From the NCBI RefSeq assembly GCF_003261055.1, contig NZ_CP030073.1, positions 2,728,001 through 2,792,000 on the forward strand: a stretch of 64,000 nucleotides of DNA. The letters are read 5' to 3'. Positions 18,601 through 27,290 of this stretch are shown piece by piece; within the stretch, counting starts at the first letter, position 1, and every line of letters starts with the position of its first letter. Origin of the DNA: Streptomyces cadmiisoli (GTDB lineage Bacteria; Actinomycetota; Actinomycetes; Streptomycetales; Streptomycetaceae). Under the pieces are notes generated by a model. That model had not been told where the DNA came from. It ran no database searches and was given only the letters and a program-made list of their open reading frames with translations. The position numbers and the translations under genes are program-made.

Positions 18601-18616
18601 TCGAACGTGTGTTTGG
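18601..18616. promoter_or_regulatory. SOS box (LexA operator) of lexA
   Basis: TCGAACGTGTGTTTGG matches the actinobacterial SOS consensus TCGAAC-N4-GTTCGA at 10 of 12 arm positions. It lies 60 bp before the lexA start, as expected for autoregulation. Confidence 0.8.
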
Positions 18617-18675
18617 CGCAACCTTTCGAAAGCAACTACCGTTGTCCAGCAGGGAGACCATCGAGAGGGGCCGAC

Positions 18676-19455
18676 GTGACCACCACCGCAGACAGTGCCA
18701 TCATCACTGCCCAGGACCGCTCCCAGGGCCGACTCGAGCCGGTGCATGCGATGAACGAAGCCACGAATCCCGAGGGGCACAAGCGCTCCCTACCGGGCCG
18801 ACCTCCAGGCATCCGGGCGGACAGCTCCGGGCTGACCGATCGGCAGCGCCGGGTGATCGAGGTCATCAGGGACTCCGTGCAGCGGCGCGGTTACCCGCCG
18901 TCCATGCGGGAGATCGGCCAGGCCGTCGGGCTGTCCAGCACGTCTTCGGTCGCACACCAGCTGATGGCACTTGAACGCAAGGGCTTCCTGCGCCGTGACC
19001 CGCACCGCCCGCGTGCGTACGAGGTCCGCGGCTCCGACCAGGCCGCGTCCGTGCAGCCCACGGACACCGCCGGCAAGCCGGCCGCGTCGTACGTTCCGCT
19101 GGTCGGCCGTATCGCCGCCGGTGGACCCATCCTCGCCGAGGAGTCGGTCGAAGACGTCTTCCCCCTCCCCCGGCAGCTGGTCGGCGACGGCGAGCTGTTC
19201 GTGCTGAAGGTGGTCGGCGATTCCATGATCGAGGCGGCGATCTGTGACGGCGACTGGGTGACGGTGCGCCGCCAGCCGGTGGCCGAGAACGGCGACATCG
19301 TGGCCGCGATGCTCGACGGAGAAGCCACCGTCAAGCGTTTCAAGCGCGAGGACGGCCATGTCTGGCTGCTCCCGCACAACTCCGCCTACGAGCCGATCCC
19401 CGGCGACGACGCAACCATCCTCGGCAAGGTGGTCGCGGTACTGCGGCGGGTGTGA
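18676..19455 (+). CDS. lexA: LexA repressor
   Basis: This 259-residue SOS repressor binds SOS boxes and cleaves itself when RecA is activated by single-stranded DNA. The winged helix is '[57 protein letters not shown]' (about residues 54-110). The Ala-Gly cleavage site is in '[13 protein letters not shown]'. The catalytic Ser is in '[17 protein letters not shown]' and the catalytic Lys in '[12 protein letters not shown]'. I chose GTG 18676 because it matches the known S. coelicolor N-terminus as I recall it; upstream in-frame codons cover the promoter. The 50-residue N-terminal extension before the HTH is typical of Streptomyces. Confidence 0.96.
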   Translation: MTTTADSAIITAQDRSQGRLEPVHAMNEATNPEGHKRSLPGRPPGIRADSSGLTDRQRRVIEVIRDSVQRRGYPPSMREIGQAVGLSSTSSVAHQLMALERKGFLRRDPHRPRAYEVRGSDQAASVQPTDTAGKPAASYVPLVGRIAAGGPILAEESVEDVFPLPRQLVGDGELFVLKVVGDSMIEAAICDGDWVTVRRQPVAENGDIVAAMLDGEATVKRFKREDGHVWLLPHNSAYEPIPGDDATILGKVVAVLRRV

Positions 19456-19463
19456 CGCCCGTC

Positions 19464-19490
19464 GTGGGTGGCCGTGACACGGCCACCCAC
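19464..19490 (+). terminator. lexA terminator
   Basis: GTGGGTGGCC pairs with GGCCACCCAC around GTGACAC, 9 bp after the lexA stop. A weaker second hairpin (GGACCCC / GGGGTCC) follows at 19507-19532. Between them they could also stop leftward transcripts from the helicase gene. Confidence 0.7.
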
Positions 19491-19532
19491 CTCTGACCGG
19501 GCCCCGGGACCCCTGCGCCGGTTCCGGGGTCC

Positions 19533-19828
19533 TGTGCTGTGCCGGTGGGGGGGAGGGCCCGAGGTCGCTGCGCCGGCACCGGGCAGCCCCGGGGGCTGGC
19601 GGGTGCATCGGGCCTACGCGTCGGCAGAGCGTCGGTCGGTCGATCGGGACGCTCGGCCCGCCGCAGTGTGGGGCAGGCCGGCCCCGTTGCTGCCCCGGTG
19701 TCCGCATTCTCGGGCGTCCGTTTTACGTCTCCGCCGGAGCACCTCTCCGGCGTCTGTCGCACCTTGCTGCAGGCCGCATGTCCGGCAACCGTTTCACTTC
19801 GCTGCCGGCCGCTTCCGCAGCGTCTGCT
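19533..19828. other. Intergenic region between convergent lexA and dinG-like genes
   Basis: No gene or clear motif is seen. Short frames on either strand lack ribosome binding sites. Confidence 0.35.
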
Positions 19829-21805
19829 TCACTTCTCCCCCGCCTGGTTCGCCGCCGCGTCGATCGCGGCCAGCGACTTCCGGACCTGGTTACGGTCCGT
19901 GGTGTACCAGAAGTCGGGCAGCGAGGCCTTGAGATAGCTTCCGTAGCGGGCCGTGGCCAGACGCTGATCGAGTACGGCGACCACGCCGCGGTCCCCCGAC
20001 GCCCTTACGAGCCGACCGGCGCCCTGGGCCATCAGCAGGGCCGCGTGCGTGGCGGCCACCGCCATGAAGCCGTTGCCCCCGTTGTCGTCGACGGCCTTCT
20101 GGCGAGCACTCATCAGCGGATCGTCCGGCCGAGGGAACGGGATCTTGTCCATGACGACCAGCTGACAGCTGGCACCTGGGACGTCCACGCCCTGCCAGAG
20201 GGACAGGGTGCCGAAGAGGCAGGTCTTCGGGTCCTTGGCGAAATTCTTGATCAATTCGCCCAGGGTCTCCTCGCCCTGGAGGAGGATCGGGTATTCCGGA
20301 ATGCGGGAACGCAGGTCCTCCGCGGCCAGCTGAGCCGCCCGCATGGATGAGAACAGACCCAGGGTGCGGCCGCCGGCCGCCTGGATCAGCTCCGTCAGCT
20401 CATCGAGCATGTCCGCCCGGTCGCCGTCCCGTGCCGGACGCGACAGGTGCTTGGCGACGTAGAGGATGCCTTGCCTGGGGTAGTCGAAGGGGGAGCCGAC
20501 GTCCACTCCCTTCCACTGGGGCAGATCGTCACCCCCGGTGCCCTCGGGGGCGAGCCCCAGGGAGGCTCCTACGCCGTTGAAGTCGCCGCCCAGCTTCAGC
20601 GTCGCCGACGTCAGCACCACCGAGCGGTCCGCGAACAGCTTCTCCCGCAGGAGACCCGAGACGGACATAGGGGCGACTCTCAGCGAAGCGCCGAAGCGGT
20701 CGTGGCGCTCGTACCAGACGACGTCATATTCCGAGCCGTGCGTGATGCGCTCGGCGACATCGTGTACCGACTCGACGGACGCCAGTGCCTGCTTGCGCAC
20801 CGCGTCCTCGTCCTGCACGGACTTGTCGCGGGTCGCGCCGATGGCGGAAATGACCGTCCGGCACGCGTCGCGCAGCGCCGTCAGCGCGTATCCGAGATCC
20901 TCCGGGATCTCCTCCAGACGGCCGGGCAGGGCCAGCTCCATCAGCCGCTCGAAGCCCTCGGAAGCGGTCTGGAGCTGGTCGGCGGCCTTCTCGTTGACGA
21001 GTTTGGCGGCACGGCGGACCGCCCGGTTGACCTGGCCGGGCGTGAGCTCGCCGGTGGCGACCCCGGTGACCCGGGAGACCAGCTCGTGCGCCTCGTCCAC
21101 GATCAGCACCTCGTGCTGCGGGAGAACCGGTGCGCCCTCGATGGCATCGATCGCGAGCAGGGCGTGGTTGGTGACCACGACCTCGGCGAGCTTGGCTCGT
21201 TCCCGCGCCAGCTCCGCGAAGCACTCCGCGCCGTACGCACACTTCGACGCGCCGAGGCACTCCCGCGACGAGACCGACACCTGCGCCCAGGCCCGGTCGG
21301 AGACGCCGGGGGTGAGGTCGTCACGGTCCCCGTTCTCCGTCTCGTCCGCCCATTCGCGCAGCCGCAGCAGGTCCTGGCCCAGCTTGCTGGTGGGCGCAGC
21401 CGCCTCGAACTGATCGAAAAGGCCCTCTTCCTCGTCCTGCGGGACACCCTCATGGAGGCGGTGCAGACAGAGGTAGTTCGACCGGCCCTTCAACATGGCG
21501 AACTCCGGACGGCGGCGCAGCAGCGGATGCAGGGACTCCACCGTGCGCGGCAGGTCCCGCTCCACGAGCTGGCGTTGCAGTGCGAGGGTCGCCGTCGCCA
21601 CGACGACTCGCTCTCCGTGCGCGAGGGCCGGCACGAGATATCCCAGCGATTTACCGGTGCCGGTGCCGGCCTGCACCAGGAGGTGGGATCCGTCGTCGAT
21701 CGCCTCCGCGACGGCTTCGGCCATGGTCACCTGGCCGGGGCGCTCCGAGCCGCCGACGGCTGTGACGGCTGCATGCAGGAGTTCGGGGAGTGAGGGCTTC
21801 GTCAT
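19829..21805 (-). CDS. DinG/XPD-type ATP-dependent DNA helicase
   Basis: This 658-residue superfamily 2 helicase should move 5'-3' and resolve unusual DNA structures during repair. Walker A is 'LLVQAGTGTGKSLGYLVPAL' (about 42-61). The Fe-S cluster cysteines are in 'NYLCLHRL', 'SRECLGASKCAYGAECF'. The DEAH box is in 'EVLIVDEAHELVSRV'. Motifs V/VI appear as 'LFGTLSLWQGVDVPGASCQLVVMDKIPF' and 'QGAGRLVRASGDRGVVAVLDQRL'. Length matches actinobacterial DinG-type helicases. No SOS box was seen directly upstream. It follows the siderophore cluster on the same strand after a 368-bp repeat-bearing gap. Confidence 0.92.
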   Translation of the reverse strand: MTKPSLPELLHAAVTAVGGSERPGQVTMAEAVAEAIDDGSHLLVQAGTGTGKSLGYLVPALAHGERVVVATATLALQRQLVERDLPRTVESLHPLLRRRPEFAMLKGRSNYLCLHRLHEGVPQDEEEGLFDQFEAAAPTSKLGQDLLRLREWADETENGDRDDLTPGVSDRAWAQVSVSSRECLGASKCAYGAECFAELARERAKLAEVVVTNHALLAIDAIEGAPVLPQHEVLIVDEAHELVSRVTGVATGELTPGQVNRAVRRAAKLVNEKAADQLQTASEGFERLMELALPGRLEEIPEDLGYALTALRDACRTVISAIGATRDKSVQDEDAVRKQALASVESVHDVAERITHGSEYDVVWYERHDRFGASLRVAPMSVSGLLREKLFADRSVVLTSATLKLGGDFNGVGASLGLAPEGTGGDDLPQWKGVDVGSPFDYPRQGILYVAKHLSRPARDGDRADMLDELTELIQAAGGRTLGLFSSMRAAQLAAEDLRSRIPEYPILLQGEETLGELIKNFAKDPKTCLFGTLSLWQGVDVPGASCQLVVMDKIPFPRPDDPLMSARQKAVDDNGGNGFMAVAATHAALLMAQGAGRLVRASGDRGVVAVLDQRLATARYGSYLKASLPDFWYTTDRNQVRKSLAAIDAAANQAGEK

Positions 21806-21998
21806 AGCTCGACCACCCTACGGCCCGGCACTGACAAACGGGTGATCGTCGAGGAGGTGAGGGGTGGGATCAAGGCAGGGTTCCAGGGTGGTGCTCGTGC
21901 GGAGTTTCAGGGTGCGACCTGCCCGGGGTGCGGGGGTGCGTGTTCGGGGTGTCGGGGTGCGACTTGTTCGGTGTCTTAGAAGCGGATGTGGGGTCGGT

Positions 21999-22118
21999 TC
22001 GGGATCGATTCCGGTCGATCGGAGTCCGTCGGGCCCGATTGGAATCGGTGAGGCTCGATCCGAACCCGTGGGGCCGGGTCGGATTCCGTGGGGCTCCGAC
22101 GGATTCGGTGTCGCCAGT
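21999..22118. repeat. Six degenerate 20-bp tandem repeats
   Basis: Exactly 20-bp units start at 21999, 22019, 22039, 22059, 22079 and 22099. Examples are TTGGAATCGGTGAGGCTCGA (22039) and TCGGATTCCGTGGGGCTCCG (22079). A seventh, poorer unit precedes them. The block lies between the acyltransferase stop and the helicase start (21806-22173), which holds no gene. Confidence 0.7.
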
Positions 22119-22173
22119 GGGAACCGAATCGCGGCGAGCGGTGTACCAAATGTGATGACGTCATGGCACAGCG

Positions 22174-22971
22174 CTACAGCAGATCACGCAGGGACCGCTC
22201 CCGGACCATGAGGGCGGCCCGCTTGGCAGGCAGGTCGACCTCGACGGCGAACCGGAAACCGCCGCTGAGGAAGGCCGCGACGGAGGGAGAGTTGCGAATG
22301 TCGGGTTCGGCGACGACGCGTGCGCAGGCGAACCGTTTGACGAGCACCAGGTCGGCCACGGCTCTCAGAAGCGTGCCGGCCAGGCCCCGGCCTCGGTCTG
22401 CGGGATCACCGATCAAGAGGTGGATACCGGTGTCGTGGGGCCGGGCCGGGTAATAGCGGGCCAGCGAGTCGAGGTCGGCACGATAGATCTCCCAGTAGCT
22501 CATCGGAGTGCCGTCCAGTACGCCCAGGCAGGGGACGCAGCGACCGTCGCCGGCCAACCGGTCACGCAGGTACTCCTCGGTCACCTTCTGAGACCCGGCG
22601 AGCTCCCAGTACTCCGCCACGGCCGGGTCGTTCATCCACCGGCCGAGGAGTCGTAGATCCCGTTCGATCCGCACGGGAACCAATTGGAAGACCCCGACGG
22701 GCGTGTCGGTCGGCCCCCAGTCACCGACGTGGTCGAGGAGGTCGTCGCGCGCTTGGGGGAACGCCATGGGCCGTGCGGCACTCTCCGCCCGGCGTGCGTC
22801 CGCGCCGGTCGCCTCCTTGGCGAGCAGTTCGATGAGCCCTGCGGGAAGGCTCAGGTCCAACGTGTCGTCGCCCTCCGCGTCCGCAGGCTTGTCGGTGCTC
22901 TCGCCGGTACCGGTGTTCCTGTCGGTGACGGGTGCGGTACCAGCGTCGGGGCTCGCGTCGGTCGGAGGCAC
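22174..22971 (-). CDS. Siderophore-type acyl-CoA N-acyltransferase (GNAT/AlcB-like)
   Basis: This 265-residue protein has an acidic, low-complexity N-terminal 40 residues and then an IucB/AlcB-type GNAT domain. Typical parts are 'DLRLLGRWMNDPAVAEYWELAGSQKVTEEYLRD', 'PMSYWEIYRADLDSLARYYPARPHDTGIHLLIGDPADRGRGLAGTLLRAV' (acetyl-CoA loop) and 'VVAEPDIRNSPSVAAFLSGGFRFAVEVDLPAKRAALMV'. Family members acylate a (hydroxyl)amine during siderophore assembly. GTG 22971 has a GAGGAG ribosome binding site. It is the last gene of the three-gene leftward cluster, 155 bp after the synthetase. No lysine or diamine N-hydroxylase is nearby to make the usual substrate. Confidence 0.88.
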   Translation of the reverse strand: MPPTDASPDAGTAPVTDRNTGTGESTDKPADAEGDDTLDLSLPAGLIELLAKEATGADARRAESAARPMAFPQARDDLLDHVGDWGPTDTPVGVFQLVPVRIERDLRLLGRWMNDPAVAEYWELAGSQKVTEEYLRDRLAGDGRCVPCLGVLDGTPMSYWEIYRADLDSLARYYPARPHDTGIHLLIGDPADRGRGLAGTLLRAVADLVLVKRFACARVVAEPDIRNSPSVAAFLSGGFRFAVEVDLPAKRAALMVRERSLRDLL

Positions 22972-23126
22972 GGGCGGCTCCTCTCAGGAGGCGGGTGTGG
23001 CGTCTTCCTCGTGGATGAAGGGAGTGGGTGGGCAACGACGAATAGGGGTGGTCAGGGACGGACAGGAGGGTCGGTAGGGGGCGGACAGGAGGGTCTGTCA
23101 GGGACGGCCGGGCATTGGAGGAGTGG

Positions 23127-25316
23127 TCACGGACGGAGGGGGTTGGCGATCGTGACGTAGACGGACTGGGTGTCCACCGGGCCGATCAACTCGTCGAGGC
23201 CGTGCAGCCTGGTCAGCAGGTTGGCCTTGCACCGTAGGACCGGTGCGTCGAGGAGGCGGGTGAGGAGCGGACTGCGCAGCGCTTCGGGGCCCGACGCTGC
23301 GCTTTCGAGGAAGCGCCGGAAGGCGGCGAGAAGCAGTGTTTCGTCGGCGAGCCGCTGTGAGCCGAACGCGCCGATCAGGCCGAACACATTGTTGATCGCC
23401 AGGTAGTAGGCGAAGCGTTCGTCGGTGACCTCATCGGACACGAAGGTGTCGCTGCGCTCACCGATACCGGGGAGCCGCGCATCGAGTTCGGCACGCCGGG
23501 ACTCGCGGAAGTAGTAGCCCTGATTGTCGCGGTAACGGCCGCCCGCCGGCCAACCGTCGGCGTCCAGCACCAAGAGGGTGTTCTGCTGGTGGGCCTCCAG
23601 CGCGATCCCCGCCTCACCGTCCAGCCACAGGACGGGACGGACGACATGTTCGAGGTAGCGGAGGAACCACTCGGCTGCGACAGCTCCTCCCGGGCGGCCG
23701 GTCCGCGCGGCGAGCCGCATGACGAGGTCCGCCAACCGGGACCGCATGGTCGCCGTCCTGCGCGGGGGACGGCCGGGTGCACCCGGCCGGGTATCGGGAC
23801 GGGGCGGGCGAGGTCGGGGCCCGACGAGTCCGGCGACGCAGGAGATGTCGTCGGACGGCTTGACGGGGTTGTGCCGGATCATCACGTCGAGGCCGGCTAC
23901 GGGTGCGCCGTCGGAGCCGTCGACGCCGAGCCAGGCCGGGTCGCGGACGATGTCGAAGTGGGGGTACGCGGCCTGCCACTGCTGGGACAGCCCACTGCGC
24001 AACAGTCGGTGGACCTCGACTCCGCGGTGGAGTTCCTTGCGGAGGTTCTGACGGAGGGAGTTGGTGATGTGCAGTCCTACGGACAGCTTGAGCATGGCTG
24101 GTGCGTGGGACCGGTAGACGGTTCGGAGTGACGAGGTGGGGTGCCAAGGGGAGCCATGAGTCCCGAGGTCCCGGATCAGTCCCTTGTCGAGCAATGCCGC
24201 GACATCGGTGCGGTGCCGGATCTCGCGGCTCTGCCAGGGGTGCAGCGGCAGCGCGGTACAGCCGTCTGGCAGCGGCAGATCGACTCCGGCAAGTTGGGCC
24301 ATGAGCTGGGGAGCAGGGATCACCCGACCACGCTCGGTCCACGCCGAGTCGCCGGCCAGGAGGGAAGGAGCGACGGCGATCCAGTGCAGAGGGAAGGCAC
24401 CGCGCAGTTCCGGCGAGTAGAGCTGAGCTTCGGACTCCGTCACGCCTTGGCGACTCTTCGGCGTCGGATGCAGCGGGTGACCGAGCAGAAGTGACTGCTC
24501 GGCTGAGAGGAATCGGTCGAGGATGTCGGCGGGCTCCAGCCGACGCTCACTGATGAAGGAGGCGGTACGGCGGACGGAGTCGGCGACGCGTGCGACGAGG
24601 TCGGTGCTGTCGCCGGGGGTGGGGACTACGGGAGGGGCGGGTGTCACGGAAGGAGTGGATGCCGCGGCGGAGGCGGGAGTCACAGGAGGAGTGGGTGCTG
24701 CGGCAGGTGCAGACGGTGCGGGGGCAGTCGTCTCGGCGCTGAACGAGGCGCCGACGGACGCGGCGGTTGGGGCAGGCGGGGCGGGGGTGCCAGGCAGGGT
24801 TCCCGCAGGCGCACGCTGTGGGGGTACCCCTCCGAGCGACTCTCTGGCAAGCAGGGCCGCGACGGTGACCGCGTCGAGAGGCGGACAAGGCTGGTGGGCG
24901 TCCGCAAGATACGGGAGGCCGAAACGGTGCCAGCCCGTGGGCGACCAGTAGTGCACAGGTACTAGAAGGAGGGCGCCACTGGCAGGGAGAGGGACACGGA
25001 GAGTGCCGTCGTCGGGAGCCGCGGCGCCGGTCTCCCTGGCCCAGCAGCGCAGCAGACTCTCCAGGGTGGCCGCTTGCGCCACGGTGTGGGCGTCCGGGTG
25101 CTCCATGAGGTCGGCCCTGATGCCGCACGGGCGGGTGGTGTCTGGCCGGAATTCGACGTCCTGCCGGAGTTCGTCGTCCTCCCTCGGCTGGGCGCCGGAT
25201 GCTTCGCTCTGCTGGGCGGGGTCCGTCGGGCTGGTCGGCGGGGGTGGGGTCTGCGCATCGGAGGAGCGCTGTGTGGGGGTGCGGAGGCGACCGTCTGGTG
25301 TGGGGGCGGTGGTCAC
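23127..25316 (-). CDS. IucA/IucC-family NIS siderophore synthetase
   Basis: This 729-residue enzyme would adenylate a carboxylate (often citrate) and join it to an amine or alcohol, independent of NRPS machinery. Core motifs are 'GHPLHPTPKSRQG' (about residue 280, ATP binding), 'LPLHPWQ', 'SPWHPTSSLRTVY', 'LKLSVGLHITNSLRQNL', 'EAHQQNTLLVLD' (about 573) and 'RDNQGYYFRES'. An insertion of about 70 residues rich in Pro/Ala/Thr (about 165-240) separates the N-terminal part from the core, and a second Arg/Pro-rich loop follows 'CVAGLV'. Such inserts are not in E. coli IucA/IucC. GTG 25316 has GAGGA upstream. Product and substrates are not predictable. Confidence 0.9.
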   Translation of the reverse strand: MTTAPTPDGRLRTPTQRSSDAQTPPPPTSPTDPAQQSEASGAQPREDDELRQDVEFRPDTTRPCGIRADLMEHPDAHTVAQAATLESLLRCWARETGAAAPDDGTLRVPLPASGALLLVPVHYWSPTGWHRFGLPYLADAHQPCPPLDAVTVAALLARESLGGVPPQRAPAGTLPGTPAPPAPTAASVGASFSAETTAPAPSAPAAAPTPPVTPASAAASTPSVTPAPPVVPTPGDSTDLVARVADSVRRTASFISERRLEPADILDRFLSAEQSLLLGHPLHPTPKSRQGVTESEAQLYSPELRGAFPLHWIAVAPSLLAGDSAWTERGRVIPAPQLMAQLAGVDLPLPDGCTALPLHPWQSREIRHRTDVAALLDKGLIRDLGTHGSPWHPTSSLRTVYRSHAPAMLKLSVGLHITNSLRQNLRKELHRGVEVHRLLRSGLSQQWQAAYPHFDIVRDPAWLGVDGSDGAPVAGLDVMIRHNPVKPSDDISCVAGLVGPRPRPPRPDTRPGAPGRPPRRTATMRSRLADLVMRLAARTGRPGGAVAAEWFLRYLEHVVRPVLWLDGEAGIALEAHQQNTLLVLDADGWPAGGRYRDNQGYYFRESRRAELDARLPGIGERSDTFVSDEVTDERFAYYLAINNVFGLIGAFGSQRLADETLLLAAFRRFLESAASGPEALRSPLLTRLLDAPVLRCKANLLTRLHGLDELIGPVDTQSVYVTIANPLRP

Positions 25317-25418
25317 GTGGGTCCTCGTGGAGCTCGTTCTGGTTCAGGTGGGGGGAATCGAGCGGAACTGGGGTGGGGCAGGCGCCGTTTCCGGGGCTTG
25401 GCTGCGTCGGCGCACCCG

Positions 25419-26864
25419 TTACGGTGCCCGCTCGGTGTGACGGGCGCGGGCGTGTTGCCGTGGGGTTCCGCGCGCCGCCGGGTTGCAAACGGTGTGATGG
25501 TGGCTGTTGCTTGTCGCAGCCACGAGTGCGTCGGACAAGCGGTCGAGTACTGCGGACGCCTGTTCGTCGCTGATGGTCAGAGGTGGGAGCAGTCGTACGA
25601 CGTTCATGTGGCGGCCGCCCAGGCCGACGATCAGACCTCGGCGGAGGCACTCCCGCTGGACGGCGGCGGCCAGTTCTGGAGCAGGTGAGTGCGGAGTCGG
25701 GGTGTGGTCCGGGGTCGACGAGTCCGGGGTGTGCGCCGGTGCGGGGGTCACCAGTTCGACGCCGAGCATCAGGCCTCGTCCGCGTACGTCGCCTACGCGG
25801 GGGGACTGCCGGGCCAGTTCGCGCAGTTGGGACAGCATGCGGGTGCCGAGTGCGGCTGCTCGTTCGGCGAGCTGGTGCTCACGGACATGGGCGAGGGTCG
25901 CGGCGCCCGCTGCCATGGCGAGCTGGTTCCCGCGCAGAGGAACGGAGGGAACGGAGGGTCGGTCGGTCGCGAAGTCGTCGCGGTGGACCACCAGGGCCAG
26001 TGGCAGGCTGCCGCCGATGGCCTCGGAGAGGACCATCACGTCGGGCGTCACCCCGCTGTGTTCCACGGCCCAGAAGGCCCCCGTTCTGCCGACGCCGGTC
26101 CGGGTCTCGTCGACGATCAGGGGGATGGAGCGGGTGGCGGTGCTGCGTCGAACGGCTCGTACCCAGGTGTCGGGCGCGGGGAGCACCCCGCCCTCGTCCT
26201 GGACGGTTTGCAGGATCACGCCTGCCGGTGCGGATGTGCCCGGGGGCTGGGAGTCGAGGAGGTCCTCGGTCCAGCGGGCGGCGAGTTCCGCGCCGCGGGT
26301 GGCATCGGCTTCGGAAGGACGGCGGTAGTCATGGGGATAGGGCAGAGGGCGGCCTCGTACGGCGAAGGCGTCGTTCCGGCCTTCGGAGGTTTCGGGGGCG
26401 CTTGCGGAGGGAGGGACGTCAGATGTCCTTCCATGCTCGGCGCCCACCAAGGCGAGGACATCGGTCCGTCCCGTTGCCGCCCTGACCAGTGCGTATGCCG
26501 CTTCTACCGCGTCCGTGGAGGTGGGGCCACAGAACTGGACGCGCGCGTGATCCGCGAGTCCTGGTGGAAGGGTGCGCAGCAGCTCGGTGACGAAGGCGTC
26601 CTCGACGGGGGTGGCGAGATCGGGGACGTTGAGTGGTGCACCCGAGTCCAGGACCGTACGGATGGCCTCCAGGACGACCGGATGGTTGTGGCCGAGGGGG
26701 AGGGTGCCGGCGCCCGAGAGGCAGTCCAGGTAGCGGCGCCCGTCGGCGCCCTCGACGGTCAGGCCACGTGCCCGGACCGGCACGATCGGCAGGGCGCGCG
26801 GATAGGTCCGCGCCGCCGGTTCGCGCACCGGCTGGCGGCGCGAAATCCCCTCGGTCACGGTCAC
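25419..26864 (-). CDS. Class III aminotransferase-like protein lacking the catalytic lysine
   Basis: The 481-residue sequence follows the diaminobutyrate-type aminotransferase layout: 'RRYLDCLSGAGTLPLGHNHP', 'FCGPTSTDAVEAAYALV', 'PLIVDETRTGVGRTGAFWAVEHSG', 'PDVMVLSEAIGGSLPLALVV', 'PLRGNQLAMAAG'. Asp252 that contacts the cofactor ring nitrogen is kept. The Schiff-base lysine of the normal S-K-A-I-G-G motif is Glu281 (codon at 26022-26024, GAG on the coding strand). Three other cofactor contacts are also changed: the Gly/Ser loop (Ser116), the stacking aromatic of 'YHG' (Glu143) and the phosphate-binding Thr of 'TFRGN' (Pro309). A Pro/Thr-rich insert lies near residue 390. The reading frame is intact. 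GTG 26864 has GGGGAG upstream. It is first in the siderophore cluster. Confidence 0.85.
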   Translation of the reverse strand: MTVTEGISRRQPVREPAARTYPRALPIVPVRARGLTVEGADGRRYLDCLSGAGTLPLGHNHPVVLEAIRTVLDSGAPLNVPDLATPVEDAFVTELLRTLPPGLADHARVQFCGPTSTDAVEAAYALVRAATGRTDVLALVGAEHGRTSDVPPSASAPETSEGRNDAFAVRGRPLPYPHDYRRPSEADATRGAELAARWTEDLLDSQPPGTSAPAGVILQTVQDEGGVLPAPDTWVRAVRRSTATRSIPLIVDETRTGVGRTGAFWAVEHSGVTPDVMVLSEAIGGSLPLALVVHRDDFATDRPSVPSVPLRGNQLAMAAGAATLAHVREHQLAERAAALGTRMLSQLRELARQSPRVGDVRGRGLMLGVELVTPAPAHTPDSSTPDHTPTPHSPAPELAAAVQRECLRRGLIVGLGGRHMNVVRLLPPLTISDEQASAVLDRLSDALVAATSNSHHHTVCNPAARGTPRQHARARHTERAP

Positions 26865-27237
26865 CGCTCCCCGTCCTGCCGCTGACGGGCGACAAGTCCG
26901 CCTCTCGCTCTCCTCATCCGGCCCCGAACACCCCTTCCCTGCTCCTGGACCGCGCTCGCCTCGGTCGGCGGGCGGCGTGCGGCGGCGGGCCGTCGAGCGG
27001 AGGGGTCGCGTTCGGGGCGTGTACCAGCCCCACCGCCGATCCAGCCCGCTCGCTGCTTCGGGGCGGCCGTGACCTCGGGCCCCGGTGGGTTCGGCCCGAG
27101 GCCGTCCTCACCATCTGGGCACCACTGACCGGCCCCGCTGCTCGCCCACACCGCTACCAACCGCGATGGGGCTATGGGGTTACGGGCCTTTTCAAGATCA
27201 TTACGGGGTGGAACCGCCGGGGTCCCCGTATGACGAA
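26865..27237. other. Intergenic region upstream of the siderophore cluster
   Basis: It should contain the siderophore cluster promoter, reading left. I looked for the actinobacterial iron box (TTAGGTTAGGCTAACCTAA type) on both strands and saw none. A less GC-rich patch lies at 27170-27215. A 7-bp hairpin (TACGGGG/CCCCGTA) lies at 27202-27230. Confidence 0.4.
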
Positions 27238-27279
27238 CCGCCCGGGCCGGATGCCGGTGGCACCGCGGAGCCCGGGCGG
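27238..27279 (-). terminator. Terminator of the alpha-glucan transport operon
   Basis: CCGCCCGGGC pairs perfectly with GCCCGGGCGG across a 22-base loop, 12 bp beyond the stop of the GH13 gene. Confidence 0.65.
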
Positions 27280-27290
27280 CGGGTCGCTGA

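Noticed and set aside
26865..27290. Iron box upstream of the siderophore cluster
   Set aside because: No TTAGGTTAGGCTAACCTAA-like palindrome seen on either strand.
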